Shown here: positions 16,110 to 22,309 of the stretch, piece by piece
Layout of the letters: each line of letters starts with the position of its first letter
How positions within the stretch are numbered: the stretch's first letter is position 1
The notes under the pieces: model-generated
The model's input: the letters and a program-made list of their open reading frames with translations, nothing else
The model's database searches: none
What the model was told of the DNA's origin: nothing
Origin: an uncultured Sutterella sp.
GTDB lineage: Bacteria; Pseudomonadota; Gammaproteobacteria; Burkholderiales; Burkholderiaceae_F
DNA length: 23,477 nucleotides
Assembly (NCBI GenBank): GCA_900538905.1
Contig: UPZS01000037.1
Location: 1 to 23,477, forward strand
Reading direction: 5' to 3'
Program-made: the position numbers and the translations under genes

Positions 16110-16128
16110 GATACTCGCTATCATAATG
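16110..16128. promoter_or_regulatory. Candidate Fur box in the fur-bamE divergent region
   Basis: GATACTCGCTATCATAATG matches 12 of 19 positions of the GATAATGATAATCATTATC consensus by my count. It overlaps TATGAT on the minus strand, a possible -10 for fur. A match this weak is expected by chance now and then in a gap of this size, so it is a candidate only. The whole gap runs 16080-16178. Confidence 0.3.
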
Positions 16129-16178
16129 GGAAGTTTTTAATTTACGAATCTCGAGGCGTTTTCTCGACCTTTTTTCAC

Positions 16179-16595
16179 ATGTCCTTGCGCACATTTCTTA
16201 TCACCGCTCCCCTTGCCGTCGGTTTGATCGCGCTGTCCGGCTGCAACTTCAATAGCTACGTCTACCGTACCGATGTCCACCAGGGCAATCTGGTCACCAA
16301 AGAAATGATTGACCAATTGCAGGTCGGTATGGCGCGCCAACAGGTGCTCTTCCTGATGGGAGAGCCCCTCATTGAAAGTCAGTTCCACCGTAATCGCTGG
16401 GACTACACGTACTACTTGAATCCGCGCTACGGCGACATTCAGATGCGTCGCGTCACGCTTTACTTTGACGAGCAGGACATTCTCACCAAAATTGAAGCCG
16501 GTCCCGTTCCGACGGAAAAGCAGGCTGACGAAATGATTCTGGGCAGAGAAACGGATTTTCCTCCCACTCCGCTTGTACGTCCTGAAGATCAGTAA
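16179..16595 (+). CDS. bamE: Outer membrane protein assembly factor BamE (SmpA/OmlA) lipoprotein
   Basis: BamE is a small lipoprotein of the BAM complex that inserts beta-barrel proteins into the outer membrane. The 138-residue protein has a short signal sequence and the lipobox LSGC (Cys22). The family core follows: VYRTDVHQGNLVTKEMIDQL, VGMARQQVLFLMGEPLIES and RWDYTYYLN. The acidic, proline-rich tail after residue 105 is longer than in E. coli BamE (113 residues). No ribosome site is seen; the ATG is preceded by a pyrimidine tract. dapB follows after 10 bases, so the two should be cotranscribed. Confidence 0.94.
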   Translation: MSLRTFLITAPLAVGLIALSGCNFNSYVYRTDVHQGNLVTKEMIDQLQVGMARQQVLFLMGEPLIESQFHRNRWDYTYYLNPRYGDIQMRRVTLYFDEQDILTKIEAGPVPTEKQADEMILGRETDFPPTPLVRPEDQ

Positions 16596-16605
16596 GGAGC
16601 CGAAC

Positions 16606-17397
16606 GTGAAAATAGCCGTTTCCGGTGCGACCGGTCGCATGGGCAAACTCATCATTGAAGCCGTCATCAATAGTGACGACCTTAAACTCGTTGCGGCTGT
16701 GACTGCTCCAGGAGTTGCAGAGATCGGAACAGACGCCGGTGCGTCACTCGGGAAAACCACCGGAGTCATGATCACTGACGATGTTCAGGAACTAGCCAAA
16801 GCTGACGTGTTGATTGACTTTACGCGTCCTCAAGCTACTCTGGCATACCTTCCTTTCTGCATTGAACATAATGTGGGCATTGTGATCGGTACGACCGGCT
16901 TTGATACTCAAGGCAAGGCTCAGATAGCCGAAGCCGCAAAAACTGTTCCCGTTGTTTTTGCGCCCAACATGAGTGTGGGGGTTAATTCCGTTCTCAAGCT
17001 TCTGGAAATCGCCGGCGCCATGCTCTCTCAGTACGACTGTGAGATTGTGGAAATGCACCACAAGCACAAAGTGGATGCTCCTTCCGGCACTGCACTTGAA
17101 ATGGGGCGGCGAGTTGCCCTCGGACGTGGCGTTGATTTTGACTCTGTCGCCGTTCTGAGTCGCGAAGGTCATACCGGCGAACGCCCCGATGGAGCCATCG
17201 GCTTTGCAGCTCTTCGAGGCGGTGACGTTGTGGGAGACCACACCGTCATTTTTGCCGGACCTGGAGAACGCATCGAGATCAGTCACAAATCGGGATCACG
17301 CGCAGGATACGCACAAGGTGCCGTAACCGCGGCGCGCTTCCTGAAAGACAAGTCCAACGGGCTTTTTTCCATGTCCGACGTGCTCGGTTTCAACTGA
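16606..17397 (+). CDS. dapB: 4-hydroxy-tetrahydrodipicolinate reductase DapB
   Basis: DapB reduces dihydrodipicolinate precursors with NAD(P)H on the route to diaminopimelate and lysine. I take GTG 16606 as the start, with AAGGAG eight bases upstream overlapping the bamE stop; an earlier TTG at 16573 lacks support. That gives 263 residues, normal for the family. The Rossmann loop is IAVSGATGRMGK (3-14). VIGTTGF and APNMSVGVNSVLKLL follow. The active-site signature is EMHHKHKVDAPSGTA, with the catalytic His and Lys. RxGHTGERPDG-type and GDHTVIFAGPGERIE segments complete the tetramerisation domain. It is linked to bamE and gives no sign of damage. Confidence 0.96.
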   Translation: MKIAVSGATGRMGKLIIEAVINSDDLKLVAAVTAPGVAEIGTDAGASLGKTTGVMITDDVQELAKADVLIDFTRPQATLAYLPFCIEHNVGIVIGTTGFDTQGKAQIAEAAKTVPVVFAPNMSVGVNSVLKLLEIAGAMLSQYDCEIVEMHHKHKVDAPSGTALEMGRRVALGRGVDFDSVAVLSREGHTGERPDGAIGFAALRGGDVVGDHTVIFAGPGERIEISHKSGSRAGYAQGAVTAARFLKDKSNGLFSMSDVLGFN

Positions 17398-17514
17398 ATT
17401 TGTTTTTCCGCGTAAAAAGCCACGCAGACAACCGTTTTGAGTGGCAAAATTCGCAGGCAATCTTTTCTTACGTGCGCAAATCTGCTTTTTGCGTATGCTC
17501 AAACGAGGTAACAA

Positions 17515-17733
17515 ATGAACGACCAGCTTGACAAACTTGAATCCTCCGTCGCCCGCCTTGTGCAGGCCTACAACGAAATGAAGGCTGAAAATGCAGCCCT
17601 CAAAGCACAGCTCGCCGACAAAACCGCCGCTGTCGAACTGCTCGAGGAAGAAGCCGCCGCTGTTCGTGGCCGTATTGAGTCGCTGATCGTCTCTTTGACG
17701 GCCGACCAGCAGACCGAACAGCCCTCTGCTTGA
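17515..17733 (+). CDS. Small coiled-coil protein, ZapB-like / TIGR02449 type
   Basis: The 72-residue protein is almost wholly a predicted coiled coil. It begins MNDQLDKLESSVARLVQAYN, with Leu and Val at heptad positions, and ends in a Gln-rich tail. Small proteins of this build (ZapB-like or TIGR02449) are commonly encoded just upstream of zapA in beta- and gammaproteobacteria, as here. A role in Z-ring organisation is inferred from that context and from structure, not from a catalytic motif. A clear GAGG lies 8 bases before the ATG. zapA starts 38 bases downstream. The 117-base gap before it carries a 6-7 base-pair hairpin (17474-17494) shortly before the ribosome site. Confidence 0.75.
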   Translation: MNDQLDKLESSVARLVQAYNEMKAENAALKAQLADKTAAVELLEEEAAAVRGRIESLIVSLTADQQTEQPSA

Positions 17734-17771
17734 TCGGGTTATTTTCGGGTAGTCAATCGGAGTCATAAAGC

Positions 17772-18068
17772 ATGCCACGCATCAAACTCACCATCTTGGA
17801 TCGCGAGTATCCCTTTGAGGTTTCCGATGAAGACGTGGAGAATCTTCGCAGTGCTGCGGAAATCCTCAATACACGTGCATCTCAAGTGCGCTCAGCCAAC
17901 CGTTCGCTCACTCCTGAACGCGTGGCTGTTATGGCGTCGCTGCAGATTGCTTTTGACTCCATTACCGGCCGACTCGGTCAGGTGCCTGTTGATGAAGCAA
18001 CGGTTTCTCGCGTTGCTGCGCTTCGCATGAAGTGCGACGAAGCTCTAGATCCTGCACTCGAAGGCTGA
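17772..18068 (+). CDS. zapA: Cell division protein ZapA
   Basis: ZapA binds FtsZ in the cytoplasm and crosslinks Z-ring filaments. The 98-residue protein opens with the family pattern IKLTILDREYPFEVSDEDVE, followed by a helix LRSAAEILNTRASQVR and the conserved LTPERVAVMASLQIA. The remainder is a coiled-coil helix. Length is close to E. coli ZapA (109). GGAG is seen 10 bases before the ATG. It follows the ZapB-like gene and precedes 6S RNA, an order conserved in many proteobacteria. Confidence 0.93.
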   Translation: MPRIKLTILDREYPFEVSDEDVENLRSAAEILNTRASQVRSANRSLTPERVAVMASLQIAFDSITGRLGQVPVDEATVSRVAALRMKCDEALDPALEG

Positions 18069-18105
18069 TTCCATACAGTCTTTGTGTAAAGATTCTCCGA
18101 AAGGC

Positions 18106-18134
18106 CGCTGAAAACAAGTGGCCTTCCTTATAAT
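18106..18134 (+). promoter_or_regulatory. Promoter of the 6S RNA gene
   Basis: A perfect TATAAT lies at 18129-18134, seven bases before the A at 18141 where the 6S closing stem begins. The -35 region near 18106-18113 (CGCTGAAA) is a poor match to TTGACA. Confidence 0.6.
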
Positions 18135-18140
18135 TGCCTT

Positions 18141-18320
18141 ACCCTGTGATGTTTCACCATACGGCTCCAATGTTCCTAACCTATGCATTCGTGCAAGGCC
18201 GTTTAACTCGAGAGCCGATAGTGCAGCGGGCACGCGTTGTCCGCTCCGTTTTCCGCTCCAGCCACGGCCACCCTGACCTTTCGGTTCAGGTAACGTAGCC
18301 GGAAACCACAGGGTCTTCTC
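18141..18320 (+). ncRNA. ssrS: 6S RNA (SsrS), regulator of sigma-70 RNA polymerase
   Basis: 6S RNA mimics an open promoter and traps the housekeeping RNA polymerase in stationary phase. The ends pair as a long closing stem: ACCCTGTG (18141-18148) with CACAGGGT (18307-18314), then GTTTC (18151-18155) with GAAAC (18302-18306). The central part carries GAGAGCCGATA, close to the GAGCCGAUA of E. coli 6S. A terminal hairpin AGCGGGCA...TGTCCGCT and a later CTGACC-TTTC-GGTTCAG hairpin (about 18270) also fit. The length of about 175-180 bases and the place right after zapA match the usual 6S locus. A T run follows at 18321. The gap 18069-18408 has no protein gene besides this RNA. Confidence 0.88.
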
Positions 18321-18408
18321 TTTTTTTCTCTCCCTTCTCTCCCATTCAACCACCTTTTGCGCAGGTATCATGTAGCCGCAAATCGGCAATTCTGCGGGAA
18401 GTGTGTTC

Positions 18409-19224
18409 ATGTCTTGGGAAATTGTTGCAGCCCTGCTATGTTTAGGCGCCTGTACGGGCTTTCTGGCAGGTCTTCTGGGTATCGGTGGTGGCATGGTGCT
18501 TACGCCGTTTATGACCATGTTGCTGGTTTACGTGGGCGTGCCCGATACAGCAATTGTTCATACTGCAATTGCTACATCTCTGGCCACCATCATGTTTACG
18601 TCGCTTTCTTCCGTGCGGGCTCACCACAAACGCGGAGCCGTGCTCTGGAATGTTGTCGCGACAGTGGCTCCCGGCATTTTGGTCGGCGCCCTCTTAGGTG
18701 CAAAAATATCCAGCCTTCTGCCGACTTTCTGGATTTCTCTTGTCTTTGTCTGTTTTGTTGGTTTTTCTGCCATCAAAATGTTCATCAACTCCAAGCCGCA
18801 GCCCAAACGAACGCTACCTGGCATGGCAGGAATGTTTGGCGCCGGCACCGGCATCGGCGTCATCTCTGCCTTAGTCGGCGCCGGAGGCGGTTTTATTTCC
18901 GTTCCCTTCATGGTTTGGTGCAACGTCAAGATGCATAACGCCGTAGGCACATCGGCTGCACTGGGCTTTCCCATTGCAGCAGCCGGGACACTCGGTTACA
19001 TCATCACGGGTTGGAGTGAACCGGGCTTACCTCAATTTCCCATGATGCTGGGATACATTCATCTGCCTGCATTGTTGTCCGTTGCGGCGGCAAGCATCTT
19101 CACTGCCCCCTTCGGCGCCAAGGTCGCCCATAGCATCGATACAAAACCGCTAAAGCGCATTTTTGCCTGCATGCTTCTGGTTCTTGCTGGCTATATGCTC
19201 ACTCGTGCCATTAATTCCCTTTGA
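18409..19224 (+). CDS. TauE/SafE family membrane transporter (sulfite exporter-like)
   Basis: The 271-residue protein is highly hydrophobic with about eight membrane helices in two related halves. Each half carries the family glycine motif: LLGIGGGMVLTPFM near residue 24 and ALVGAGGGFISVPFM near residue 155. Known TauE/SafE members export sulfite, sulfoacetate or related organosulfur anions, but many are unassigned, so the substrate here is unknown. I prefer ATG 18409 over the GTG two codons upstream; GGGAAG lies before it. thiM starts 24 bases after its stop, so a link with thiazole or thiamine metabolism is possible but not shown. Confidence 0.85.
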   Translation: MSWEIVAALLCLGACTGFLAGLLGIGGGMVLTPFMTMLLVYVGVPDTAIVHTAIATSLATIMFTSLSSVRAHHKRGAVLWNVVATVAPGILVGALLGAKISSLLPTFWISLVFVCFVGFSAIKMFINSKPQPKRTLPGMAGMFGAGTGIGVISALVGAGGGFISVPFMVWCNVKMHNAVGTSAALGFPIAAAGTLGYIITGWSEPGLPQFPMMLGYIHLPALLSVAAASIFTAPFGAKVAHSIDTKPLKRIFACMLLVLAGYMLTRAINSL

Positions 19225-19248
19225 TCTTTTAACCGTTTTTTCCGCTTT

Positions 19249-20055
19249 ATGTCTGAAATTCCTTTGCCTCCTGTCCGTGCTGTTGAGCCCGAAACCATTG
19301 CCACGCATCTTTTCCATGTCAAGGAAGTAGCTCCGCTTGTGCACTGCATTACCAACGACGTCGTGCAGGAAATCACCGCTAACGTACTGCTTGCGATGGG
19401 GGCCTCGCCCGCCATGGTGGTTGCTTGTGAAGAAGCTGCTCATTTTGCGGCGATCTCTTCTGCCCTGCTCGTCAATGTCGGAACGCCTCGTCCCGAATCT
19501 TTGGAAGCCATGCATCTGGCGGCTAAAAGTGCAGTCCGTCACAACGTTCCCTGGGTTCTTGATCCGGTAGCCGCCGGTGTCATTCCCTGGCGCGACAAAA
19601 TGATCATGGGTCTTTTGGCCCTGCAGCCGACCGTTATTCGTGGAAACGCCTCTGAAATCCTGGCGCTTGCCGGATTAGGCAAGGGTGGTAAGGGTGTTGA
19701 CAGTACCGACTCAAGCGACGCCGCTCTTGAAGCCGCCGTCAAACTTGCTCGCGAATACAACACCATTGTTTGCGTCACCGGTAAAACCGACTACGCAACC
19801 GACGGCAAAGAAATACTTGCCTGCACCGGCGGCTCGATCAAGGCAACGCTTGTGGTCGGCACCGGTTGCTCCCTTTCAGCCATGGTGGCCGCCTTCGTTG
19901 CGCAAACCGAACATCCGCTTGAAGCCGTTATTTCAGCCTGTGCGCTCGCCAAGCGTGCCGCTCAGCAAGCCGCCGGCGTTGCCCGCGGCCCGGGTAGCTT
20001 TGCCGTTGCTTACATAGATGCGTTGAATCTGCTCCAAGCCAAGGACTTCTATTAA
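19249..20055 (+). CDS. thiM: Hydroxyethylthiazole kinase ThiM
   Basis: ThiM phosphorylates 4-methyl-5-(2-hydroxyethyl)thiazole, salvaging the thiazole half of thiamine. The 268-residue protein aligns throughout with E. coli ThiM (262) from memory: PLVHCITNDVVQEITANVLL, LLVNVGTPRPESLEAM, VLDPVAAG, IRGNASEILALAG, then the ribokinase-like anion hole and catalytic Cys region VVGTGCSLSAMVAAF. GPGSF ends the active-site region. No Shine-Dalgarno sequence precedes the ATG; the upstream 20 bases are pyrimidine-rich. The stop overlaps the thiE start by one base (TAATG), so translation is coupled. No thiD is present between them, unlike E. coli thiMD. Confidence 0.95.
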   Translation: MSEIPLPPVRAVEPETIATHLFHVKEVAPLVHCITNDVVQEITANVLLAMGASPAMVVACEEAAHFAAISSALLVNVGTPRPESLEAMHLAAKSAVRHNVPWVLDPVAAGVIPWRDKMIMGLLALQPTVIRGNASEILALAGLGKGGKGVDSTDSSDAALEAAVKLAREYNTIVCVTGKTDYATDGKEILACTGGSIKATLVVGTGCSLSAMVAAFVAQTEHPLEAVISACALAKRAAQQAAGVARGPGSFAVAYIDALNLLQAKDFY

Positions 20056-20696
20056 TGCGACACGCCATTGATCTTTCCGTTTATTTGGTACTCGATCCAG
20101 ATTTGTGCGGTAGTGCTCAAGGCATGATTGAGACCACACGCGCTGCTGCGCAAAACGGCGCCACCTGCGTGCAGCTACGGGCACCACACTGGAAAAAAAG
20201 AGCTCTTGTGGAATGCGGGCGAGCATTGAAGTCAGTCTTAGCCGACTTTAACGTTCCTCTCATCATCAACGACCATGCAGATGTCTGCCTGGCGGTTGAT
20301 GCGGAAGGATTGCACGTTGGGCAGGACGATCTATCGCCTCTCGATGCCAGAGCCATCATCGGCAACGAAAAAGTATTGGGGCTATCGGTTTCTAATACAC
20401 AAGAACTTTCCGCAGTCGATATTCGCCTGGTTGATCATCTTGGTATCGGACCGATATTCTCGACCAGTACGAAACCAGACGCCAGTGCCGCTCTCGGACT
20501 TGACGGCTTTGCAGCATTAGCTTCACGAAAACCGTGCCCTGTTGTTGCAATCGGCAGCGTCAAGGTCCCGATTGTCGGAGACTTGATTCGTTCCGGTGCG
20601 GACGGCGTTGCCGTTGTCTCTGCTATTTGCGGACAAGCCAACCCCGGTGAAGCCACAAAAGAATTGGCTCGAGCAGTTGAATCGGCTCGCTCCTAA
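20055..20696 (+). CDS. thiE: Thiamine phosphate synthase ThiE
   Basis: ThiE joins hydroxymethylpyrimidine diphosphate and thiazole phosphate to give thiamine phosphate. It has 213 residues and a TIM-barrel layout. Motifs are VYLVLD, GATCVQLR, PLIINDHADV (metal-binding Asp), GLHVGQDDL, LGLSVSN, IGPIFSTSTK, VVAIGSV and GADGVAVVSAI. Two departures from the usual pattern stand out: the QLREK motif reads QLRAPHWKK, so the phosphate-contacting Lys is not in its usual place, and IGGI reads IGSV. The barrel is otherwise complete. Coupled to thiM upstream, it completes the salvage branch if HMP-PP is made elsewhere. The TenI subfamily is an alternative, but the STSTK loop favours ThiE. Confidence 0.88.
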   Translation: MRHAIDLSVYLVLDPDLCGSAQGMIETTRAAAQNGATCVQLRAPHWKKRALVECGRALKSVLADFNVPLIINDHADVCLAVDAEGLHVGQDDLSPLDARAIIGNEKVLGLSVSNTQELSAVDIRLVDHLGIGPIFSTSTKPDASAALGLDGFAALASRKPCPVVAIGSVKVPIVGDLIRSGADGVAVVSAICGQANPGEATKELARAVESARS

Positions 20697-20761
20697 AGCG
20701 CACCTAAGCACTCTCACCTAAAATAGGGGTTTAAACAGATCACACAGGATTGCGCACTGCC

Positions 20762-22309
20762 ATGGCCCAAAACAAACGAATGTCGGTTCGACTGACGATA
20801 CAGCAAGCCAAGCTTGTTTTGCTCGCCAAGGCTATAGAAGAGTCCAACGACTCGCGTATCCATTGGTCCTCGGCCGATTCCGAAGCCGCGAGTCTTCGCG
20901 CCGCTCACACCGTGGGCGAATCGGCCGACACTGCCAAACTCCTGACCGAACGAGCCAAGGTTGTTTTGAAAACTGTCTCTGAAAGAGGCATCAGCACAAC
21001 TGCAAGTACCAAAGCCCGGTTGCCCCAGTTCTTCTCGCCGCTTTTCGTTTTGTTGGCTTTCATTCTCGGAGCTCTGACGGATCGTATCGCAAGTCCCGAG
21101 CACATCGTCAACTTGCTCTCTCCTCCTTACTGGAGCGTGATTCTCTGGAATCTGGTTGTCTATTTCGCCCTCTTTTGTTGCGCTATCGGTTTGGTGGGAA
21201 CCGGAACCAATCGTTTCGCTTTGCCATTGCGCAGCAGTCTCGGAGCCTTCGTCCAAAAAACAAGTTACGGCACGCTAAGACGCACAGGATTCAAGGCGCA
21301 CTTCTACAGTGAGTGGTCGTCATTTGTGGCTCCATTGATTCGCATGAATGTTGCCCGAACTCTGCATTTCGCCGCTGTTTTCTTTGCCCTGGGCATCATC
21401 GTGAGTTTGCTTGTACGCGGCTTCGGCACGTCTTATTGGGCCGGATGGGAAAGTACATGGCTTGCCGAGAGCCCCGAGAGTGTCAAAGCGTTCATTGATC
21501 ACACCTACGGACTAATTCCTGCAGTAGGCCCCTTGTCTTCTATGCCTGATCTCGCGCAAATCGTGGACATGAGGGCTGATCGTCTGCCGTATTTGGAAGC
21601 ACCGATCTCGGCTGCTCCCTGGCTCATTCGGATGATGATCCTGATGGGCGTTACCGTCATCGTTCCTCGTCTGCTTTTTGCCATGTTTGACACATGGCGT
21701 ATGCGACGCTTTAAAACGCAGACAGCGCTGTCCATCGATTCGCCCTACTACGAGAACATTCTCGTTCAGTGTGCTCAGGATGCGGTTCTTGGCAACTTGA
21801 TGATTGTCACATCAACAGCCAACCGCCCGTTAAGAGATCAGACAGCCTCTATTCTGTGCAAGCATTGGGGCAATGCTGAAGACTCGACGGTCAAGAGCAT
21901 TGACTTTGATGATGAAGAATCGACAGTTCCGGCAATCGCAGAAGGCCCCAGAAAGCCAATTGTTCTTCTCTGGTTTGACGGCATTGAAACGCCTGAGGAA
22001 GACGTCCACGGCGCTGTCATTGAACGCTTGCGCGAAGCATATGAAGCAAAAGGTTCCGCTGTCTTTGCCGCACTTCTCGACATGAAAGAGTTTGCCCAAA
22101 GGTTTGCCTCAACACCTTCTCGTATCCAAGAGCGTAAGGATAGTTGGCTCGCCATGAGCAAGTTGCATCAGGTCAAACTATTTGATCTGGACGGTACCTC
22201 AGAGTCTCAACTGACAACTATCAAGGCACTCCGCGCTTGGGCCGCTCCGCGCGTTTCTTCCAACCAAATAATCGTGACTGACAAGAAGGAAAACAACAAT
22301 GAGCAATGA
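20762..22309 (+). CDS. DUF2868 domain membrane protein
   Basis: The 515-residue protein has no assigned biochemical role. I recognise the DUF2868 pattern by the helical soluble N-terminus with TERAKVVLK near 62-70, the membrane segments and the conserved YWAGWEST (225-232). Membrane helices are likely at 91-108, 123-147, 202-219 and 286-309. The N-terminal 90 residues and the C-terminal 200 should be cytoplasmic. The C-terminus includes an alternating hydrophobic strand RKPIVLLWFDGIE near 395-410 and later helices. The ATG at 20762 has only a distant AGGA; a TTG at 20750 is a poorer choice. The stop overlaps the start of the DUF3482 GTPase gene by 11 bases, the usual partner of this family, so the two proteins probably act together at the membrane. 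Confidence 0.8.
   Translation: MAQNKRMSVRLTIQQAKLVLLAKAIEESNDSRIHWSSADSEAASLRAAHTVGESADTAKLLTERAKVVLKTVSERGISTTASTKARLPQFFSPLFVLLAFILGALTDRIASPEHIVNLLSPPYWSVILWNLVVYFALFCCAIGLVGTGTNRFALPLRSSLGAFVQKTSYGTLRRTGFKAHFYSEWSSFVAPLIRMNVARTLHFAAVFFALGIIVSLLVRGFGTSYWAGWESTWLAESPESVKAFIDHTYGLIPAVGPLSSMPDLAQIVDMRADRLPYLEAPISAAPWLIRMMILMGVTVIVPRLLFAMFDTWRMRRFKTQTALSIDSPYYENILVQCAQDAVLGNLMIVTSTANRPLRDQTASILCKHWGNAEDSTVKSIDFDDEESTVPAIAEGPRKPIVLLWFDGIETPEEDVHGAVIERLREAYEAKGSAVFAALLDMKEFAQRFASTPSRIQERKDSWLAMSKLHQVKLFDLDGTSESQLTTIKALRAWAAPRVSSNQIIVTDKKENNNEQ

Noticed and set aside
16573..16605. TTG extension of dapB upstream of GTG 16606
   Set aside because: A good AAGGAG sits at the right distance from GTG 16606, and the family starts directly at KIAVSGATGRMG.
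17419..17445. GCCAC...GTGGC hairpin after dapB as a terminator
   Set aside because: The stem is only five pairs, the loop is long, and the T run is on the minus side, where no gene needs it.
18357..18938. 193-codon frame overlapping the TauE/SafE gene on the same strand
   Set aside because: It is out of frame with the membrane protein, which has clear family motifs; the product is rich in Arg, Cys and His as in off-frame translations.
19225..19248. TPP riboswitch before thiM
   Set aside because: Only 24 bases lie between TauE and thiM, and I see no THI-box-like sequence there or upstream of TauE.
20714..21256. 180-codon minus-strand frame opposite the DUF2868 gene
   Set aside because: Overlaps conserved DUF2868 coding sequence in antisense, with no supporting signals.
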